The notes: generated from the sequence alone by a model not told the origin. A stretch of DNA of 64,000 nucleotides from Nibrella saemangeumensis (GCF_039541915.1 NZ_BAABHD010000029.1:398404-462403), one strand, 5' to 3'. Shown: positions 1 to 9,107, counted from the stretch's first letter. Numbers and translations are program-made.

Positions 1-938
1 GCGTTCTCGCTCAGCGGCTCCAGGTAGGTCAAGACCGGCAGACGGCCGATCAGTTCCGGAATCAGGCCGAACGACTTCAGATCCTGCGCCGACACGTACC
101 GCATCAGGTGACCTTTCTCGAAGGTTTCGTTCAGGCGACGGTCGCCGGAGAAACCAATCGGCCGGGTGTTGATCCGCTTGGCAATATGCCGTTCGATGCC
201 GTCGAAGGCTCCCCCGCAGATGAACAGAATATTTTCGGTATTCACCGCAATCAGTTTCTGGTCGGGATGCTTGCGGCCTCCCTGGGGCGGCACATTCACG
301 ACGGAGCCCTCCAGCAGTTTCAGCAGAGCCTGCTGAACACCTTCTCCGCTGACGTCGCGGGTGATGGATGGATTATCCGATTTGCGGGCGATCTTGTCTA
401 TCTCATCAATATACACAATACCCCGCTCGGCCGCTTCTACGTTGTAGTCGGCCGCCTGCAGCAACCGGGTCAGAATGGTTTCAACATCTTCCCCAACGTA
501 TCCGGCTTCGGTAATTACGGTTGCATCGGCGATGCAGAAGGGTACCTGCAGGATTTTGGCGACGGTCCGGGCCAGGTAGGTTTTACCGGTTCCGGTTTCG
601 CCTACCATGATGATGTTCGACTTTTCAATCGTTACCTCATCATCCGTCTTGGGCTGCATCAGGCGCTTGTAGTGGTTATACACCGCCACGGTCATCACCT
701 TTTTGGCCTCGTCCTGTCCAATGACGTACTGGTCCAGGTACTTCTTCATCTCAATAGGCTTGATCAGATTAAACGAGGCCTCGGCCGTAGTTTCATTCTG
801 ACGCGGCTTTGTTTCCTCCAGCACTACCTGGTGACCTTGCTCAATGCAGTAGTTGCAGATGTGGGCGTCGATACCCGACAGCAGCAGGACTACTTCATTT
901 TTACGTCGTCCGCAGAACGAGCAGTTGATTTGTGGCAT
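1..938 (-). CDS. clpX: ATP-dependent Clp protease ATP-binding subunit ClpX (3' end cut by window)
   Basis: AAA+ unfoldase that recognises substrates and feeds them to the ClpP peptidase in the cytoplasm. The reading frame begins at ATG 936-938 and is still open at the window edge, so about 312 residues are visible. Seen in order: an N-terminal zinc-binding domain with two CxxC pairs (CSFC and CNYC); Walker A GETGTGKT; the GYVG pore loop; Walker B IVYIDEIDKIA; an RKH loop (GGRKHP); and an IGF loop near residue 261, the ClpP-docking tripeptide. It lies downstream of clpP on the same strand, but a strong terminator sits between them, so it probably has its own promoter as well. Identification is secure. 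Confidence 0.97.
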   Translation of the reverse strand, partial: MPQINCSFCGRRKNEVVLLLSGIDAHICNYCIEQGHQVVLEETKPRQNETTAEASFNLIKPIEMKKYLDQYVIGQDEAKKVMTVAVYNHYKRLMQPKTDDEVTIEKSNIIMVGETGTGKTYLARTVAKILQVPFCIADATVITEAGYVGEDVETILTRLLQAADYNVEAAERGIVYIDEIDKIARKSDNPSITRDVSGEGVQQALLKLLEGSVVNVPPQGGRKHPDQKLIAVNTENILFICGGAFDGIERHIAKRINTRPIGFSGDRRLNETFEKGHLMRYVSAQDLKSFGLIPELIGRLPVLTYLEPLSEN

Positions 939-970
939 TCTATATAGGATTAATAAGCTGGTTCGAAATG

Positions 971-978
971 CAAAAATA
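971..978 (-). promoter_or_regulatory. Candidate -7 box for clpX
   Basis: Reading leftward the sequence is TATTTTTG, an exact match to the Bacteroidota -7 consensus TAnnTTTG, 32 bp before the clpX start codon. No TTG lies at the usual 17-23 bp distance upstream, so only the -7 half is supported. Its position after the clpP terminator makes an independent clpX promoter plausible. Confidence 0.4.
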
Positions 979-1013
979 AACCCCGTTTGCAATCTATTGT
1001 TGCAGTTGATATA

Positions 1014-1049
1014 ACAAAAAAATACGACCTGAGTTTCCCCAGGTCGTAT
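1014..1049 (-). terminator. Intrinsic terminator after clpP
   Basis: A perfect 10-bp stem (1022-1031 with 1040-1049) with an 8-nt loop. In the minus-strand direction it is followed by a run of T. It lies between clpP and clpX, so it ends or attenuates clpP transcription before clpX. Confidence 0.85.
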
Positions 1050-1093
1050 CGGAAGAGCAAATTTATTATGTGGCTAACAGTTTACCAAACCGA

Positions 1094-1780
1094 TTACGTA
1101 GTTGCCGGCCGATCCCGGCGCAGTACTTCATCGATCAGGCCGTATTCCTTGGCTTCGTCGGCTTTCATCCAGTAATCGCGGTCGGAATCTTTTTCGATCT
1201 GCTCGAAGGTTTTGCCGGTATGCTGTGCCAGAATGTCGTACAACTCGCGACGCAGCAGGACAATCTGCTTGGCCGTAATTTCAATATCGACCGACTGACC
1301 CTGCGCACCACCAGAAGGCTGGTGAATCATGATCCGGGCGTGCGGCAGCGACGACCGCTTGCCGGCTGCACCACCCGCCAGCAACACGGCACCCATAGAG
1401 GCCGCTAAGCTGGTACAGACGGTAGCCACGTCGGGCCGGACGTACTGCATGGTATCATAAATACCCAGACCGGCATATACCGAGCCACCGGGGCTGTTGA
1501 TATACATCAGAATGTCTTTCTTCGGGTCGGCCGACTCCAGAAAAAGTAACTGCGCCACCACAATGTTGGCGATGTTATCGTCGACACCCATACCCATAAA
1601 GATGATCCGGTCGGCCATCAGACGCGAAAAAACGTCAACCTCCCGGAAGTTCATCGGCCGCTCTTCGATCACGGCGCGGGTCATGTTTTCAACGGTGTGG
1701 TTTACGTAACCGTCCACCGTCAGGCCGTTCATGCCGAGGTGATGAACGGCGTATTTGCGGAATTCCTGTCCGTAATTCAT
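1094..1780 (-). CDS. clpP: ATP-dependent Clp protease proteolytic subunit ClpP
   Basis: Serine peptidase that forms the tetradecameric degradation chamber working with ClpX. The 228 residues match the usual ClpP length. The catalytic triad is visible: Ser128 in AASMGA, His153 in MIHQPSGG and Asp202 in DRDYWM. The oligomerisation and substrate motif NSPGGS lies at 95-100. The start at ATG 1778-1780 gives a normal N-terminus. The partner clpX follows on the same strand after a terminator. Tig, which handles nascent chains, lies about 1.3 kb upstream beyond two unrelated genes, so this is a protein quality-control neighbourhood. Confidence 0.97.
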   Translation of the reverse strand: MNYGQEFRKYAVHHLGMNGLTVDGYVNHTVENMTRAVIEERPMNFREVDVFSRLMADRIIFMGMGVDDNIANIVVAQLLFLESADPKKDILMYINSPGGSVYAGLGIYDTMQYVRPDVATVCTSLAASMGAVLLAGGAAGKRSSLPHARIMIHQPSGGAQGQSVDIEITAKQIVLLRRELYDILAQHTGKTFEQIEKDSDRDYWMKADEAKEYGLIDEVLRRDRPATT

Positions 1781-1911
1781 GCTTGAGTTCTCTGTTTATT
1801 TGGCAACGAAAATAGACAAATGTTGGTTAAACATATAGTTTCAACAAAAATGCATGATCCTGACAAAAATGCTTGTCGGTATGAGTTAAGATTTTATCGA
1901 CTGGACTTGAG

Positions 1912-2352
1912 ATGAAGACGAAAACTACCCACCGCTTACCAGGAGAACGCATCCGGCTGCTGCGCCTGCAACGGGGTTATTCTCAGGAGAATATGGCAGA
2001 TCTGCTGAATCTGTCCACCACTGCCTACGGCGACATTGAACGCGGTAAAACCGAACTGACCCTGAGCCGCTTAGAGCAAATTGCGGATGTGCTGAACCTG
2101 TCGGTAACCGAACTGTTGACCGAAGAAGCCATTACCGCGCAGCCGGTAGAGGTACTCGATAACGAGACACGGCACGAATTGGAAACCCTGCGCTTAAGAC
2201 TGGAAAAACAACAGATTGAACTGGATAAATTGCGGCTGGATGCTGAGCACTGGAAGCGCAAATACGAGGAGCGGGTTATGCTTGACCTGGTCCGGGCTAT
2301 CGGCACCGACGTGGAGCTGCCCCGCGAACGGGAACGGATTGGGTTCAAGTAA
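1912..2352 (+). CDS. XRE-family transcriptional regulator with C-terminal coiled coil
   Basis: Probable DNA-binding regulator of 146 residues. Residues about 10-70 form an HTH_3/Cro-type helix-turn-helix: the frame contains GYSQENMADLL, then TTAYGDIERGKT, which is the recognition-helix region. Residues about 83-120 are rich in E, L, K and R with heptad spacing, predicting a coiled coil for dimerisation. The gene diverges from clpP and converges on the Uma2-type gene, with only 21 bp between the two stops. No target can be inferred. The family call is firm, the role unknown. Confidence 0.8.
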   Translation: MKTKTTHRLPGERIRLLRLQRGYSQENMADLLNLSTTAYGDIERGKTELTLSRLEQIADVLNLSVTELLTEEAITAQPVEVLDNETRHELETLRLRLEKQQIELDKLRLDAEHWKRKYEERVMLDLVRAIGTDVELPRERERIGFK

Positions 2353-2373
2353 TCCAGTCAAACCACTGAATGC

Positions 2374-2940
2374 TTACGCAAACAGGTCGGCAACCGTAAA
2401 CTGAAAGTCCGGCAGCACAGGCGCGGCCGAGATCGTTTGCTGACCTTTAAACACAGTGGCGTTGTCGGGTGAAGTGTACGCGTAAATCTTCTGGTGTTTG
2501 GGAACAACGATGTACCAGACCAACTGCGCTCCGCCGTCGAAACAATCCTGAATCTTGTCCAGCACATCCTGGTGGCTCTCCGAGTCTGAAAGGATCTCAA
2601 TGGCAAAAAGCGTGTTGACGCGCTCACCGCGCCGGATCGCCTGCCGTTGCTCAGCGGTAAAGTAGGTCAGGTCGGGAATGCGCTTACGGGTGGCGTCCAC
2701 ATACGAATCAGCCTCAGGCATAAGCAGGTGTCTGGCCTGGGCAGCAGAAGTTCTTAAAAACTGACTCTGAAGAAAGGCTACAATGTCAATCTCGTCCTGT
2801 TTCATGGATTTAGGAATGATACGCCCCCGGACGAACTCGAAGTTGCCATCATTGCCAGGTTGCTTCTGCCACTGCTCAAACTCCTCCACGGTTTGCAGGT
2901 GCGTCGGCAGGGCGGGGTTGGCGGTTGGATTTGAGATCAT
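2374..2940 (-). CDS. Uma2 (DUF820) family endonuclease-like protein
   Basis: A 188-residue protein of the Uma2 family, which has a PD-(D/E)xK restriction-endonuclease-like fold. Visible family marks are FEFVRGRII near the N-terminus, RIPDLTYF in the middle and the core FAIEILSDSES, with the acidic E and D expected of the active site, followed by VWYIVVPKHQKIYAY. A longer frame begins at 2988, but ATG 2940 is chosen because a purine-rich GGAAAAAG stretch precedes it and the region between holds a TATCTTTA box that resembles a -7 element. The biological role of this family in Bacteroidota is unclear; members occur in many copies in some genomes. Confidence 0.75.
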   Translation of the reverse strand: MISNPTANPALPTHLQTVEEFEQWQKQPGNDGNFEFVRGRIIPKSMKQDEIDIVAFLQSQFLRTSAAQARHLLMPEADSYVDATRKRIPDLTYFTAEQRQAIRRGERVNTLFAIEILSDSESHQDVLDKIQDCFDGGAQLVWYIVVPKHQKIYAYTSPDNATVFKGQQTISAAPVLPDFQFTVADLFA

Positions 2941-3040
2941 GGCTTTTTCCGGTTGAGTTAGACTTAAAGATACTAAATTACGCCACACGAATTACCATCC
3001 AGACTTCTGCCCAGTAAACGTTCTCCGAAACAAAAAGACT

Positions 3041-3074
3041 TAAAAAAGAAAGGGCCAGCATTACTGCTGGCCCT
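3041..3074 (-). terminator. Intrinsic terminator after tig
   Basis: A perfect 10-bp stem, AGGGCCAGCA paired with TGCTGGCCCT (3051-3060 with 3065-3074), and a 4-nt loop. On the minus strand it is followed by a T-rich tract. Confidence 0.85.
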
Positions 3075-3079
3075 CACAA

Positions 3080-4441
3080 TTAGCGATTGTTATTGGCGGC
3101 TGCGAGTTCTTTAAACTCCTCCAGCGTTACGGTCTGCGGCTGAATGTCCAACTGGGTCTTGGCGTATTCAATCACCTTGTCGTCGTACACGCGGTTGAAC
3201 ATATTGGTGTAGTTCTGGCCATTGTTTTTATCGTCCATCAGGTAATTGCGGGCGATGCGGTCGATGGTTTCGCTCATCTGGCTATCATCGCCGTAGAAAC
3301 CGAACTGCTCCCGTACCATTTGGCGGGTTACGCCCATTACCTCTTCAAAATCAACCTTAATGTCGGCCTGTTCGGCAATTTTGTTCTTGATGAGTTGCAG
3401 CTTCACCGAGCGGGTGAAGTCATCATACTGCTCCTCAACCTGCTCCGGTGTAAATTTACCTTCGTTTACCTCCAGCAGCCACTGCTTCAGAAACTCGTCT
3501 GGCAACGTGATGGGAATATTCTCCAGCAGGGTCTTTTCAATGGTAAAGCGCAGCAGCGTATTGGCTTCGCGCTCGTAGTTGCCACCGATAATTTCCTGCA
3601 CCTTCGTCCGGAACTGCTCTTCATTCTCAACATTGCCGGCACCCAGCACTTTATCAAAGAACTCCTGGTTCAGTTCGCCGGGTTTGTTACGCGTGATATC
3701 TTCCACTGTGAAGGTAAACTCGCCCTGTAATTCAGCAGCTTCTTCACCTTTTACGCCCGTAGCCAGCGCCCGGTCTTTTTCATCCGGAAACGCAGCCTGA
3801 ATATCGAATGTAAGCGTGTCGCCTTTTTTCTTGCCGATAAACTGCGGCAGCGCATCTTCGGCTACTTTGTTCAGCGGCAGCGCGGTTTTGGTAGAGAAGG
3901 GTTCGCCTTCCGCCCGCTCCTGGGTCAGCTCACCGTACAGCATGTCGCCTTCGGCGGCTTCTTCGGCATGTTCGTGGCCGTGGAACTGGTTCTGCAGGTT
4001 CTCGATGGTTTCGTTCAGCTCCTTATCACCGGCCTCAATCTGGTAATTAGGGACAGCTGGTAATTGGTCAAAATACACCTCGAAATCAGAAGCCAGACCG
4101 AGATCGTATTTAAACTCAAATTCTGACTGATTATCCCAGTCAATGGCGTCGGCCTGCTCACGGTTCGGGATCGGGTCGCCGACCACCTGTAATTTATTGT
4201 CGCGGATATAGCTGCTGACCGTCCGGCTGAGCAGGTTATTAATTTCATCAACCAGGATGCTCTTGCCGTACATTTTCTGAATCAGCGAAGCGGGCACCTT
4301 GCCGGGACGGAAGCCCTTCATGGCCACTTTACGGCCATAGTCTTTCAGCTTTTTATCGACTTCCGGTTTGTAGTCTTCCGGTGTCAGTTTGATCTTCAGC
4401 GAAGCATTGGTTTCGCTGGCTTTTTCTAGTGCGATATCCAC
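3080..4441 (-). CDS. tig: Trigger factor, ribosome-associated chaperone
   Basis: Chaperone that binds nascent chains at the ribosomal exit tunnel. The ribosome-binding signature GFRPGKVP lies at residues 43-50 of the 453-residue product. A middle FKBP-like PPIase region (about 150-260) and a helical C-terminal region follow. The start chosen is GTG 4439-4441 (product begins VDIALEKASETNAS), because Bacteroidota trigger factors begin at this point. The in-frame ATG at 4495 would add 18 residues encoded by an octamer-repeat island and is very unlikely. A clear terminator follows the stop. Family certain, start moderately sure. Confidence 0.94.
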   Translation of the reverse strand: MDIALEKASETNASLKIKLTPEDYKPEVDKKLKDYGRKVAMKGFRPGKVPASLIQKMYGKSILVDEINNLLSRTVSSYIRDNKLQVVGDPIPNREQADAIDWDNQSEFEFKYDLGLASDFEVYFDQLPAVPNYQIEAGDKELNETIENLQNQFHGHEHAEEAAEGDMLYGELTQERAEGEPFSTKTALPLNKVAEDALPQFIGKKKGDTLTFDIQAAFPDEKDRALATGVKGEEAAELQGEFTFTVEDITRNKPGELNQEFFDKVLGAGNVENEEQFRTKVQEIIGGNYEREANTLLRFTIEKTLLENIPITLPDEFLKQWLLEVNEGKFTPEQVEEQYDDFTRSVKLQLIKNKIAEQADIKVDFEEVMGVTRQMVREQFGFYGDDSQMSETIDRIARNYLMDDKNNGQNYTNMFNRVYDDKVIEYAKTQLDIQPQTVTLEEFKELAAANNNR

Positions 4442-4466
4442 AATCGTATCCGTTTTAAATAAAAAA

Positions 4467-4538
4467 ATGATTGAGTGATAGAATGATTGAATCAATCGAC
4501 GGACTCAATTCAACCATTCAATCATTCAACCATTCAAA
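4467..4538. repeat. Octamer-phased inverted repeat island A
   Basis: The right arm reads ATTCAACC, ATTCAATC, ATTCAACC, ATTCAAAG in strict 8-bp phase. The left arm is the same octamer family in inverse orientation (ATTCAATC, ATTCTATC, ACTCAATC on the minus strand). The arms can fold back on each other around a short GC-richer centre. The island lies between tig and tRNA-Leu and belongs to the same family as the island at 11897-12018. Confidence 0.8.
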
Positions 4539-4545
4539 GACTTCG

Positions 4546-4627
4546 TACGGGCGGAGGGACTCGAACCCCCATGCCTTGCGGCACCAGATCCTAAGTCTGG
4601 CACGTCTACCAATTTCGCCACGCCCGC
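4546..4627 (-). tRNA. tRNA-Leu (anticodon UAG)
   Basis: An 82-nt tRNA on the minus strand. The acceptor stem pairs GCGGGCG with CGCCCGT, ending in a G-U pair. The D-arm holds the expected AATTGGTAGA. The anticodon stem CCAGA/TCTGG encloses the loop CTTAGGA, so the anticodon is UAG, reading CUA and other CUN leucine codons. The long class II variable arm is TGCCGCAAGGCAT and the T-loop is GGTTCGAGTCC. CCA is not encoded. It is flanked on both sides by phased inverted-repeat islands. Confidence 0.95.
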
Positions 4628-4632
4628 TTTTT

Positions 4633-4747
4633 GCGTTGGCAGTGGGCAGGTTGCAGTCGGCAATTGCTTCTCTGCATTTTTCGGTAGACTGCCTTCTGCA
4701 ATCTGCCCACTGGAGACTGCCGGCTGCCTACTGAGCACTGCCTACTA
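4633..4747. repeat. Heptamer-phased inverted repeat island B
   Basis: Right half: nine successive units in 7-bp phase, CTGCCTT, CTGCAAT, CTGCCCA, CTGGAGA, CTGCCGG, CTGCCTA, CTGAGCA, CTGCCTA, then a decayed CTAAATT. Left half: inverse units (on the minus strand CTGCAAC, CTGCCCA, CTGCCAA). The two halves can pair. It directly follows the tRNA-Leu acceptor end and lies upstream of the (p)ppGpp synthetase gene. Confidence 0.8.
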
Positions 4748-4888
4748 AATTTCGGAGTGCAAAAGTAAAAAGAAGTTTGATTAGAGCAAAGCATCAGCCT
4801 ATACCTTTTTATTTTTTACCGTTTAGTAATTGGGGCTATGATTTATTTGTTATATTAGTAATGAGTACAACTGAGACGTATTGTCCGA

Positions 4889-7150
4889 ATGACCTACCCC
4901 ATGAATGCAGCTGCGGAACCCGTTATTGATCTTGAACAGGAGCGCAGAGAAATACTGAAACGCTACCGGCGCCTGTTACGGGCCGCCAAACCTCTACTGA
5001 AAGACAACGACGCCAAACTCATAAAAAAAGCGTTTAATACCTCCCTAGACGCCCACAAGAACATGCGTAGGCGGTCAGGAGAGCCATACATCTACCACCC
5101 GTTGGCGGTGGCTCAGATTGCTGTTGAGGAGATTGGTTTAGGCACCACCGCCATCGTGGCGGCCCTGCTGCACGATGTCGTTGAAGATACCGATGCCACT
5201 ATCGCGGATATTGAACGGATGTTTGGACCGAAGATCGCGAAGATCATCGACGGCCTAACCAAAATTTCCGGCATTTTCGAATACGGCACTTCGCAGCAGG
5301 CCGAAAACTTTCGGAAAATGCTGCTGACGTTGTCGGATGATGTTCGCGTGATTCTGGTGAAACTGGCCGACCGGCTCCACAACATGCGGACGCTCGACTC
5401 CATGCCCCGCGACAAGCAGCTGAAGATTGCGTCGGAGACAATTTATATCTATGCTCCGCTGGCGCACCGGCTCGGCCTTTACGCCATCAAAACTGAGCTG
5501 GAAGACCTTTACCTGAAATACGTTGAGCCGGAAACCTACAAGGATATTGCCCGGAAGCTCCGGGAGACCAAGGCGGCCCGCGATAAGTTTATTGCTAAGT
5601 TTATTGAACCGATTGAACGCGATCTGGCCGAAACCGGAATGTCGTTTGTGGTTAAAGGCAGGCCCAAATCGATTTATTCAATCTGGAATAAGCTCAATAA
5701 ACAAAAGAAGCCATTTGAGGAAATCTATGACCTGTTTGCCGTACGGGTCGTCGTGGATGTTCCTCAGGAAAGCGAAAAAGCCGCGTGCTGGCAGGCGTAT
5801 TCAGTCGTCACGGATCATTATAAACCCAATCCCGACCGGCTGAAAGACTGGATCAGCACTCCCCGCGCCAACGGATACGAGTCGCTGCATACGACGGTCA
5901 TGAGTAAATCCGGTCAGTGGGTAGAGGTGCAGATCCGGTCGGCCCGCATGAACGAGATTGCCGAGAAGGGCTATGCCGCCCACTGGAAATATAAAGGGAA
6001 TGAAACGCATACCGGCCAGGGCATTGAGACCTGGATCAGCCAGGTGCGCGAAATGCTCGAAACGGCCGGCCATGGCGATAAAACAGGGGCCATTGAGTTT
6101 CTGGATGATTTCCGCAGCAACCTGTACAGCGAAGAAGTTTTTGTTTTTACCCCTAAAGGTGACCTGAAGGTATTGCAGCGGGGGGCCACCGCCCTCGACT
6201 TCGCATTTGAGATCCACACCCAGATCGGAGCCCGCTGTATGGCCGCCAAGGTGAACAACACGCTGGTACCCCTCAGCCACGTGCTCCACAATGGCGACCA
6301 GGTCGAGATCATTGCTTCCAACAAGCAGAAGCCCAACGAAGACTGGCTCCGGTTTGTGGTTACCTCCAAAGCCAGGACGAAGATCAAGGACCTCATCAAA
6401 GAGGAGAACAAGCGCTACATCACCGACGGCCGCGATATGGTTGCCAAAAAGCTGAAGACGCTGCGGGTGGATATGTCCAATGAAACACTGAATCAGCTTC
6501 GGGCTTATTTTGGGTCTAAGACCGTTAATGATTTCTTCTACCGCGTTGGCAAGGGGCATGTTGATGTCCAGGAGTTAAAGAAATTTAAAGCAGATAAGGA
6601 CGCTAAAGAAAACCGGCAGCACAAACTCAATACAGATACCATTCAGGATGGCAAGACGTTTGAGAAAGAACTCAAGAAAATTCACGGCGAGCGGGCCGAT
6701 GCCGATATGCTGCTTATTGGTGAGGACATGGACAAGATTGACTATACCCTCGCCAAATGCTGTAATCCGATCTCTGGCGACGATGTATTCGGGTTTGTAA
6801 CCGTCAACGAGGGTATTAAGATTCACCGGGTTAGTTGCCCCAACGCGGTAGAATTGATGTCTAATCACGGCAACCGGATCATTAAGGCCAAGTGGACATC
6901 GCAGAAAGAACTGGCGTTTCTGGCGGGTCTCCGCATTACGGGTACCGACCGGGTTGGGCTGGTGAATGATGTTACGCGGGTGATCAGTAATGAGCTGCAC
7001 ATCAATATGCGGTCGATCACCATAGATTCCAAAGACGGAGTTTTTGAAGGTATTATCAAACTGTACGTACACGACACTGGTCACCTGGAGACGCTGATGG
7101 GCAAACTGGAGCGGGTGAACGGCGTTTTTGAAGTGGTCCGGTTTGATTAA
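4889..7150 (+). CDS. Bifunctional (p)ppGpp synthetase/hydrolase, RelA/SpoT family
   Basis: Makes and breaks down the stringent-response alarmone (p)ppGpp. The 753 residues have the full long-RSH layout: HD hydrolase domain with H70 and the H95-D96 pair in LLHDVVED, so hydrolysis should be active; synthetase domain (about 235-380) with GRPKSIYSIWNK, YDLFAVRV and YESLHTTV; TGS domain (about 410-475) starting VFVFTPKGD; and a C-terminal ACT domain (about 680-753) with GTDRVGLVNDVTRVI. ATG 4889 is used; ATG 4901 is possible. It is followed 57 bp later by fur. In this phylum it is usually the only long RSH, so both activities are expected. Confidence 0.95.
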   Translation: MTYPMNAAAEPVIDLEQERREILKRYRRLLRAAKPLLKDNDAKLIKKAFNTSLDAHKNMRRRSGEPYIYHPLAVAQIAVEEIGLGTTAIVAALLHDVVEDTDATIADIERMFGPKIAKIIDGLTKISGIFEYGTSQQAENFRKMLLTLSDDVRVILVKLADRLHNMRTLDSMPRDKQLKIASETIYIYAPLAHRLGLYAIKTELEDLYLKYVEPETYKDIARKLRETKAARDKFIAKFIEPIERDLAETGMSFVVKGRPKSIYSIWNKLNKQKKPFEEIYDLFAVRVVVDVPQESEKAACWQAYSVVTDHYKPNPDRLKDWISTPRANGYESLHTTVMSKSGQWVEVQIRSARMNEIAEKGYAAHWKYKGNETHTGQGIETWISQVREMLETAGHGDKTGAIEFLDDFRSNLYSEEVFVFTPKGDLKVLQRGATALDFAFEIHTQIGARCMAAKVNNTLVPLSHVLHNGDQVEIIASNKQKPNEDWLRFVVTSKARTKIKDLIKEENKRYITDGRDMVAKKLKTLRVDMSNETLNQLRAYFGSKTVNDFFYRVGKGHVDVQELKKFKADKDAKENRQHKLNTDTIQDGKTFEKELKKIHGERADADMLLIGEDMDKIDYTLAKCCNPISGDDVFGFVTVNEGIKIHRVSCPNAVELMSNHGNRIIKAKWTSQKELAFLAGLRITGTDRVGLVNDVTRVISNELHINMRSITIDSKDGVFEGIIKLYVHDTGHLETLMGKLERVNGVFEVVRFD

Positions 7151-7162
7151 ACGAAAGAAGAA

Positions 7163-7193
7163 TTGGCCCTCTGCTCTTTGCTGACTATTTTTG
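7163..7193 (+). promoter_or_regulatory. Candidate promoter of fur
   Basis: TTG at 7163-7165, then a 20-bp spacer, then TATTTTTG at 7186-7193. This matches the Bacteroidota/Flavobacterium arrangement TTG-N17-23-TAnnTTTG. Transcription would start near 7200, only a few bases before the ATG at 7208, which slightly favours the second ATG at 7214. Confidence 0.55.
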
Positions 7194-7207
7194 TGTTTTA
7201 ACCGAGA

Positions 7208-7732
7208 ATGACCATGCCTGTGCCAAAAGAAGAAAATCTGGCAGCTGCTAAAAAGATATTTACGGCCTACCTGGAAAACAAAGGGCTTCGGAAGACACCG
7301 GAGCGCTTTGCTATTCTGGAGGAGATTTACAACCGTGAAGATCACTTCGACGTAGATGAGCTGTACATCTCCATGAAGAACAAGAAGTACCGGGTCAGCC
7401 GCGCTACGGTTTATAATACCCTGGATGTACTGGTCGATTGTGATCTGGTGACCAAACATCAGTTTGGCCGTAACCTGGCGCAGTACGAAAAATCCTACGG
7501 CTATAAGCAGCACGACCACCTCATCTGCACGGACTGCCACCAGGTGATGGAATTTTGCGACCCACGGGTGCAGAACATTCAGAGTATGGTAGGCGATATG
7601 CTGAAGTTCAACGTCATGCACCATTCCCTGATTTTTTACGGAAACTGCGTTCGCGATAACTGCGAAAATCGCCAGCGGTATGGCGAAGACCACGCTATGC
7701 CGGCCGCCATGTCGGAGCGAGGAGAAGCGTAA
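7208..7732 (+). CDS. fur: Fur-family metal-responsive transcriptional repressor
   Basis: DNA-binding regulator of the Fur superfamily, 174 residues. The N-terminal winged helix contains GLRKTPERFAILEEIY and the recognition helix VSRATVYNTLDVLV (63-76). The metal region has H102-D103-H104, and two structural zinc cysteine pairs are present: C107/C110 (CTDC) and C147/C152 (CVRDNC). Iron is the usual co-repressor, but zinc- or peroxide-sensing members (Zur, PerR) cannot be excluded from motifs alone. A well-formed promoter lies directly upstream. The start could be ATG 7208 or ATG 7214. PurA follows after 62 bp. Confidence 0.85.
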   Translation: MTMPVPKEENLAAAKKIFTAYLENKGLRKTPERFAILEEIYNREDHFDVDELYISMKNKKYRVSRATVYNTLDVLVDCDLVTKHQFGRNLAQYEKSYGYKQHDHLICTDCHQVMEFCDPRVQNIQSMVGDMLKFNVMHHSLIFYGNCVRDNCENRQRYGEDHAMPAAMSERGEA

Positions 7733-7794
7733 CCTAATTAATTCACACACCTGTATATAGTATTTACAACAGCCGCGAGAGCGGTATTGAATTC

Positions 7795-9078
7795 ATGGTA
7801 GATGTATTACTTGGCCTCCAGTGGGGCGACGAAGGGAAGGGTAAAATTGTTGACGTACTGGCTCCGCAGTATCAGGTAGTCGCCCGGTTCCAGGGCGGTC
7901 CTAACGCCGGTCATACGCTGGAGTTCGATGGCTTTAAGCATGTCCTGCACCAGATACCATCCGGTATCTTCCGAAGCGACATCCTGAACATTATCGGCAA
8001 CGGCGTGGTACTCGACCCGATCGTATTTAAGCGGGAAATTGACGGACTGGCCAAGTTCAACCTTAGCCTGCAGCAAAACCTGCTGATCTCGAAAAAAGCC
8101 TCCATCATCATCCCGACTCACCGGTTGCTCGATGCCGCTTATGAGCAGGCCAAGGGTGCTTCCAAAATTGGCTCTACCCTGCGGGGAATCGGCCCAACTT
8201 ACCAGGATAAAGTCGCCCGGCAGGGGCTGCGCGTTGGTGACATTCTGTCGGACAACTTCCGTAAGAAGTACGATCAATTGGTAGCGACTCACAAGACCAT
8301 TCTCGACCACCACCAGTTCGACTACCAGTCGGTACTGCCGCAGGCCGAAGCTGAGTTCTTTGCTGCGGTCGACTTCATGAAGCAGTTTCAAATGACCGAC
8401 AGTGAATATGCCGTTAACAACGCATTGAGTGCTGGTCAGAAAGTGCTGGCGGAAGGGGCTCAGGGTTCGCTGCTGGACATTGATTTTGGCTCATACCCCT
8501 TCGTAACCAGTTCAAACACAATGACCGCCGGTGCCTGTACGGGTCTCGGTATAGCCCCCCGGCAGATCGGTGAAGTATACGGCATTTATAAAGCGTACTG
8601 CACCCGCGTGGGTAGCGGTCCGTTTCCAACCGAGTTGCTGGATGAAGAGGGAGAACGGATGCGTCAGGAAGGCCGGGAATTCGGCTCCACTACCGGTCGT
8701 CCGCGCCGGTGCGGCTGGCTCGACCTGCCCGCGCTTAAATACGCGATCATGATCAACGGTGTTACTCAGCTGATTATGATGAAGGTAGATGTACTCAATA
8801 TTTTTGAAACCATCAAGGTCTGCACCCATTACCGCCTGGCCGATGGTACATTAACCGAACAGATGCCCTACGATTTATGCGATTCCGATGTAACACCAGT
8901 TTATAAGGAATTTAAAGGATGGCAGACGGCCCTGACGGATTTTCACTCGTTCGACGAAATACCGGCCGAACTCGCTACCTATATCGATTTTCTGGAAGAA
9001 TCACTGGGGCTACCCATCAGCTTTATCTCTACCGGACCAGACCGGGAAGCCATTATTCACCGGGAAGCGGTGGTCTAG
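7795..9078 (+). CDS. purA: Adenylosuccinate synthetase
   Basis: Catalyses GTP-dependent condensation of IMP with aspartate to adenylosuccinate, the first committed step from IMP to AMP. The product is 427 residues, the normal length. The N-terminal GTP/IMP loop GDEGKGK is at residues 11-17 with the catalytic Asp12, His40 lies in GPNAGHTL, and GSTTGRPRRCGW supplies the aspartate/GTP-binding region near residue 300. A clear intrinsic terminator follows the stop codon, and the fur operon or an independent promoter precedes it. Confidence 0.97.
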   Translation: MVDVLLGLQWGDEGKGKIVDVLAPQYQVVARFQGGPNAGHTLEFDGFKHVLHQIPSGIFRSDILNIIGNGVVLDPIVFKREIDGLAKFNLSLQQNLLISKKASIIIPTHRLLDAAYEQAKGASKIGSTLRGIGPTYQDKVARQGLRVGDILSDNFRKKYDQLVATHKTILDHHQFDYQSVLPQAEAEFFAAVDFMKQFQMTDSEYAVNNALSAGQKVLAEGAQGSLLDIDFGSYPFVTSSNTMTAGACTGLGIAPRQIGEVYGIYKAYCTRVGSGPFPTELLDEEGERMRQEGREFGSTTGRPRRCGWLDLPALKYAIMINGVTQLIMMKVDVLNIFETIKVCTHYRLADGTLTEQMPYDLCDSDVTPVYKEFKGWQTALTDFHSFDEIPAELATYIDFLEESLGLPISFISTGPDREAIIHREAVV

Positions 9079-9107
9079 CATATACTATTTATTGCCAGAC
9101 AGTTACT

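Noticed and set aside
4442..4495. Upstream ATG start for trigger factor
   Set aside because: The 18 extra residues are encoded by the octamer-repeat island and do not match the family N-terminus; GTG 4441 does.
6575..7750. Long open frame on the minus strand opposite the (p)ppGpp enzyme and fur
   Set aside because: It is antisense to two clearly identified genes, has no recognisable domain, and arises from codon bias of the true genes.
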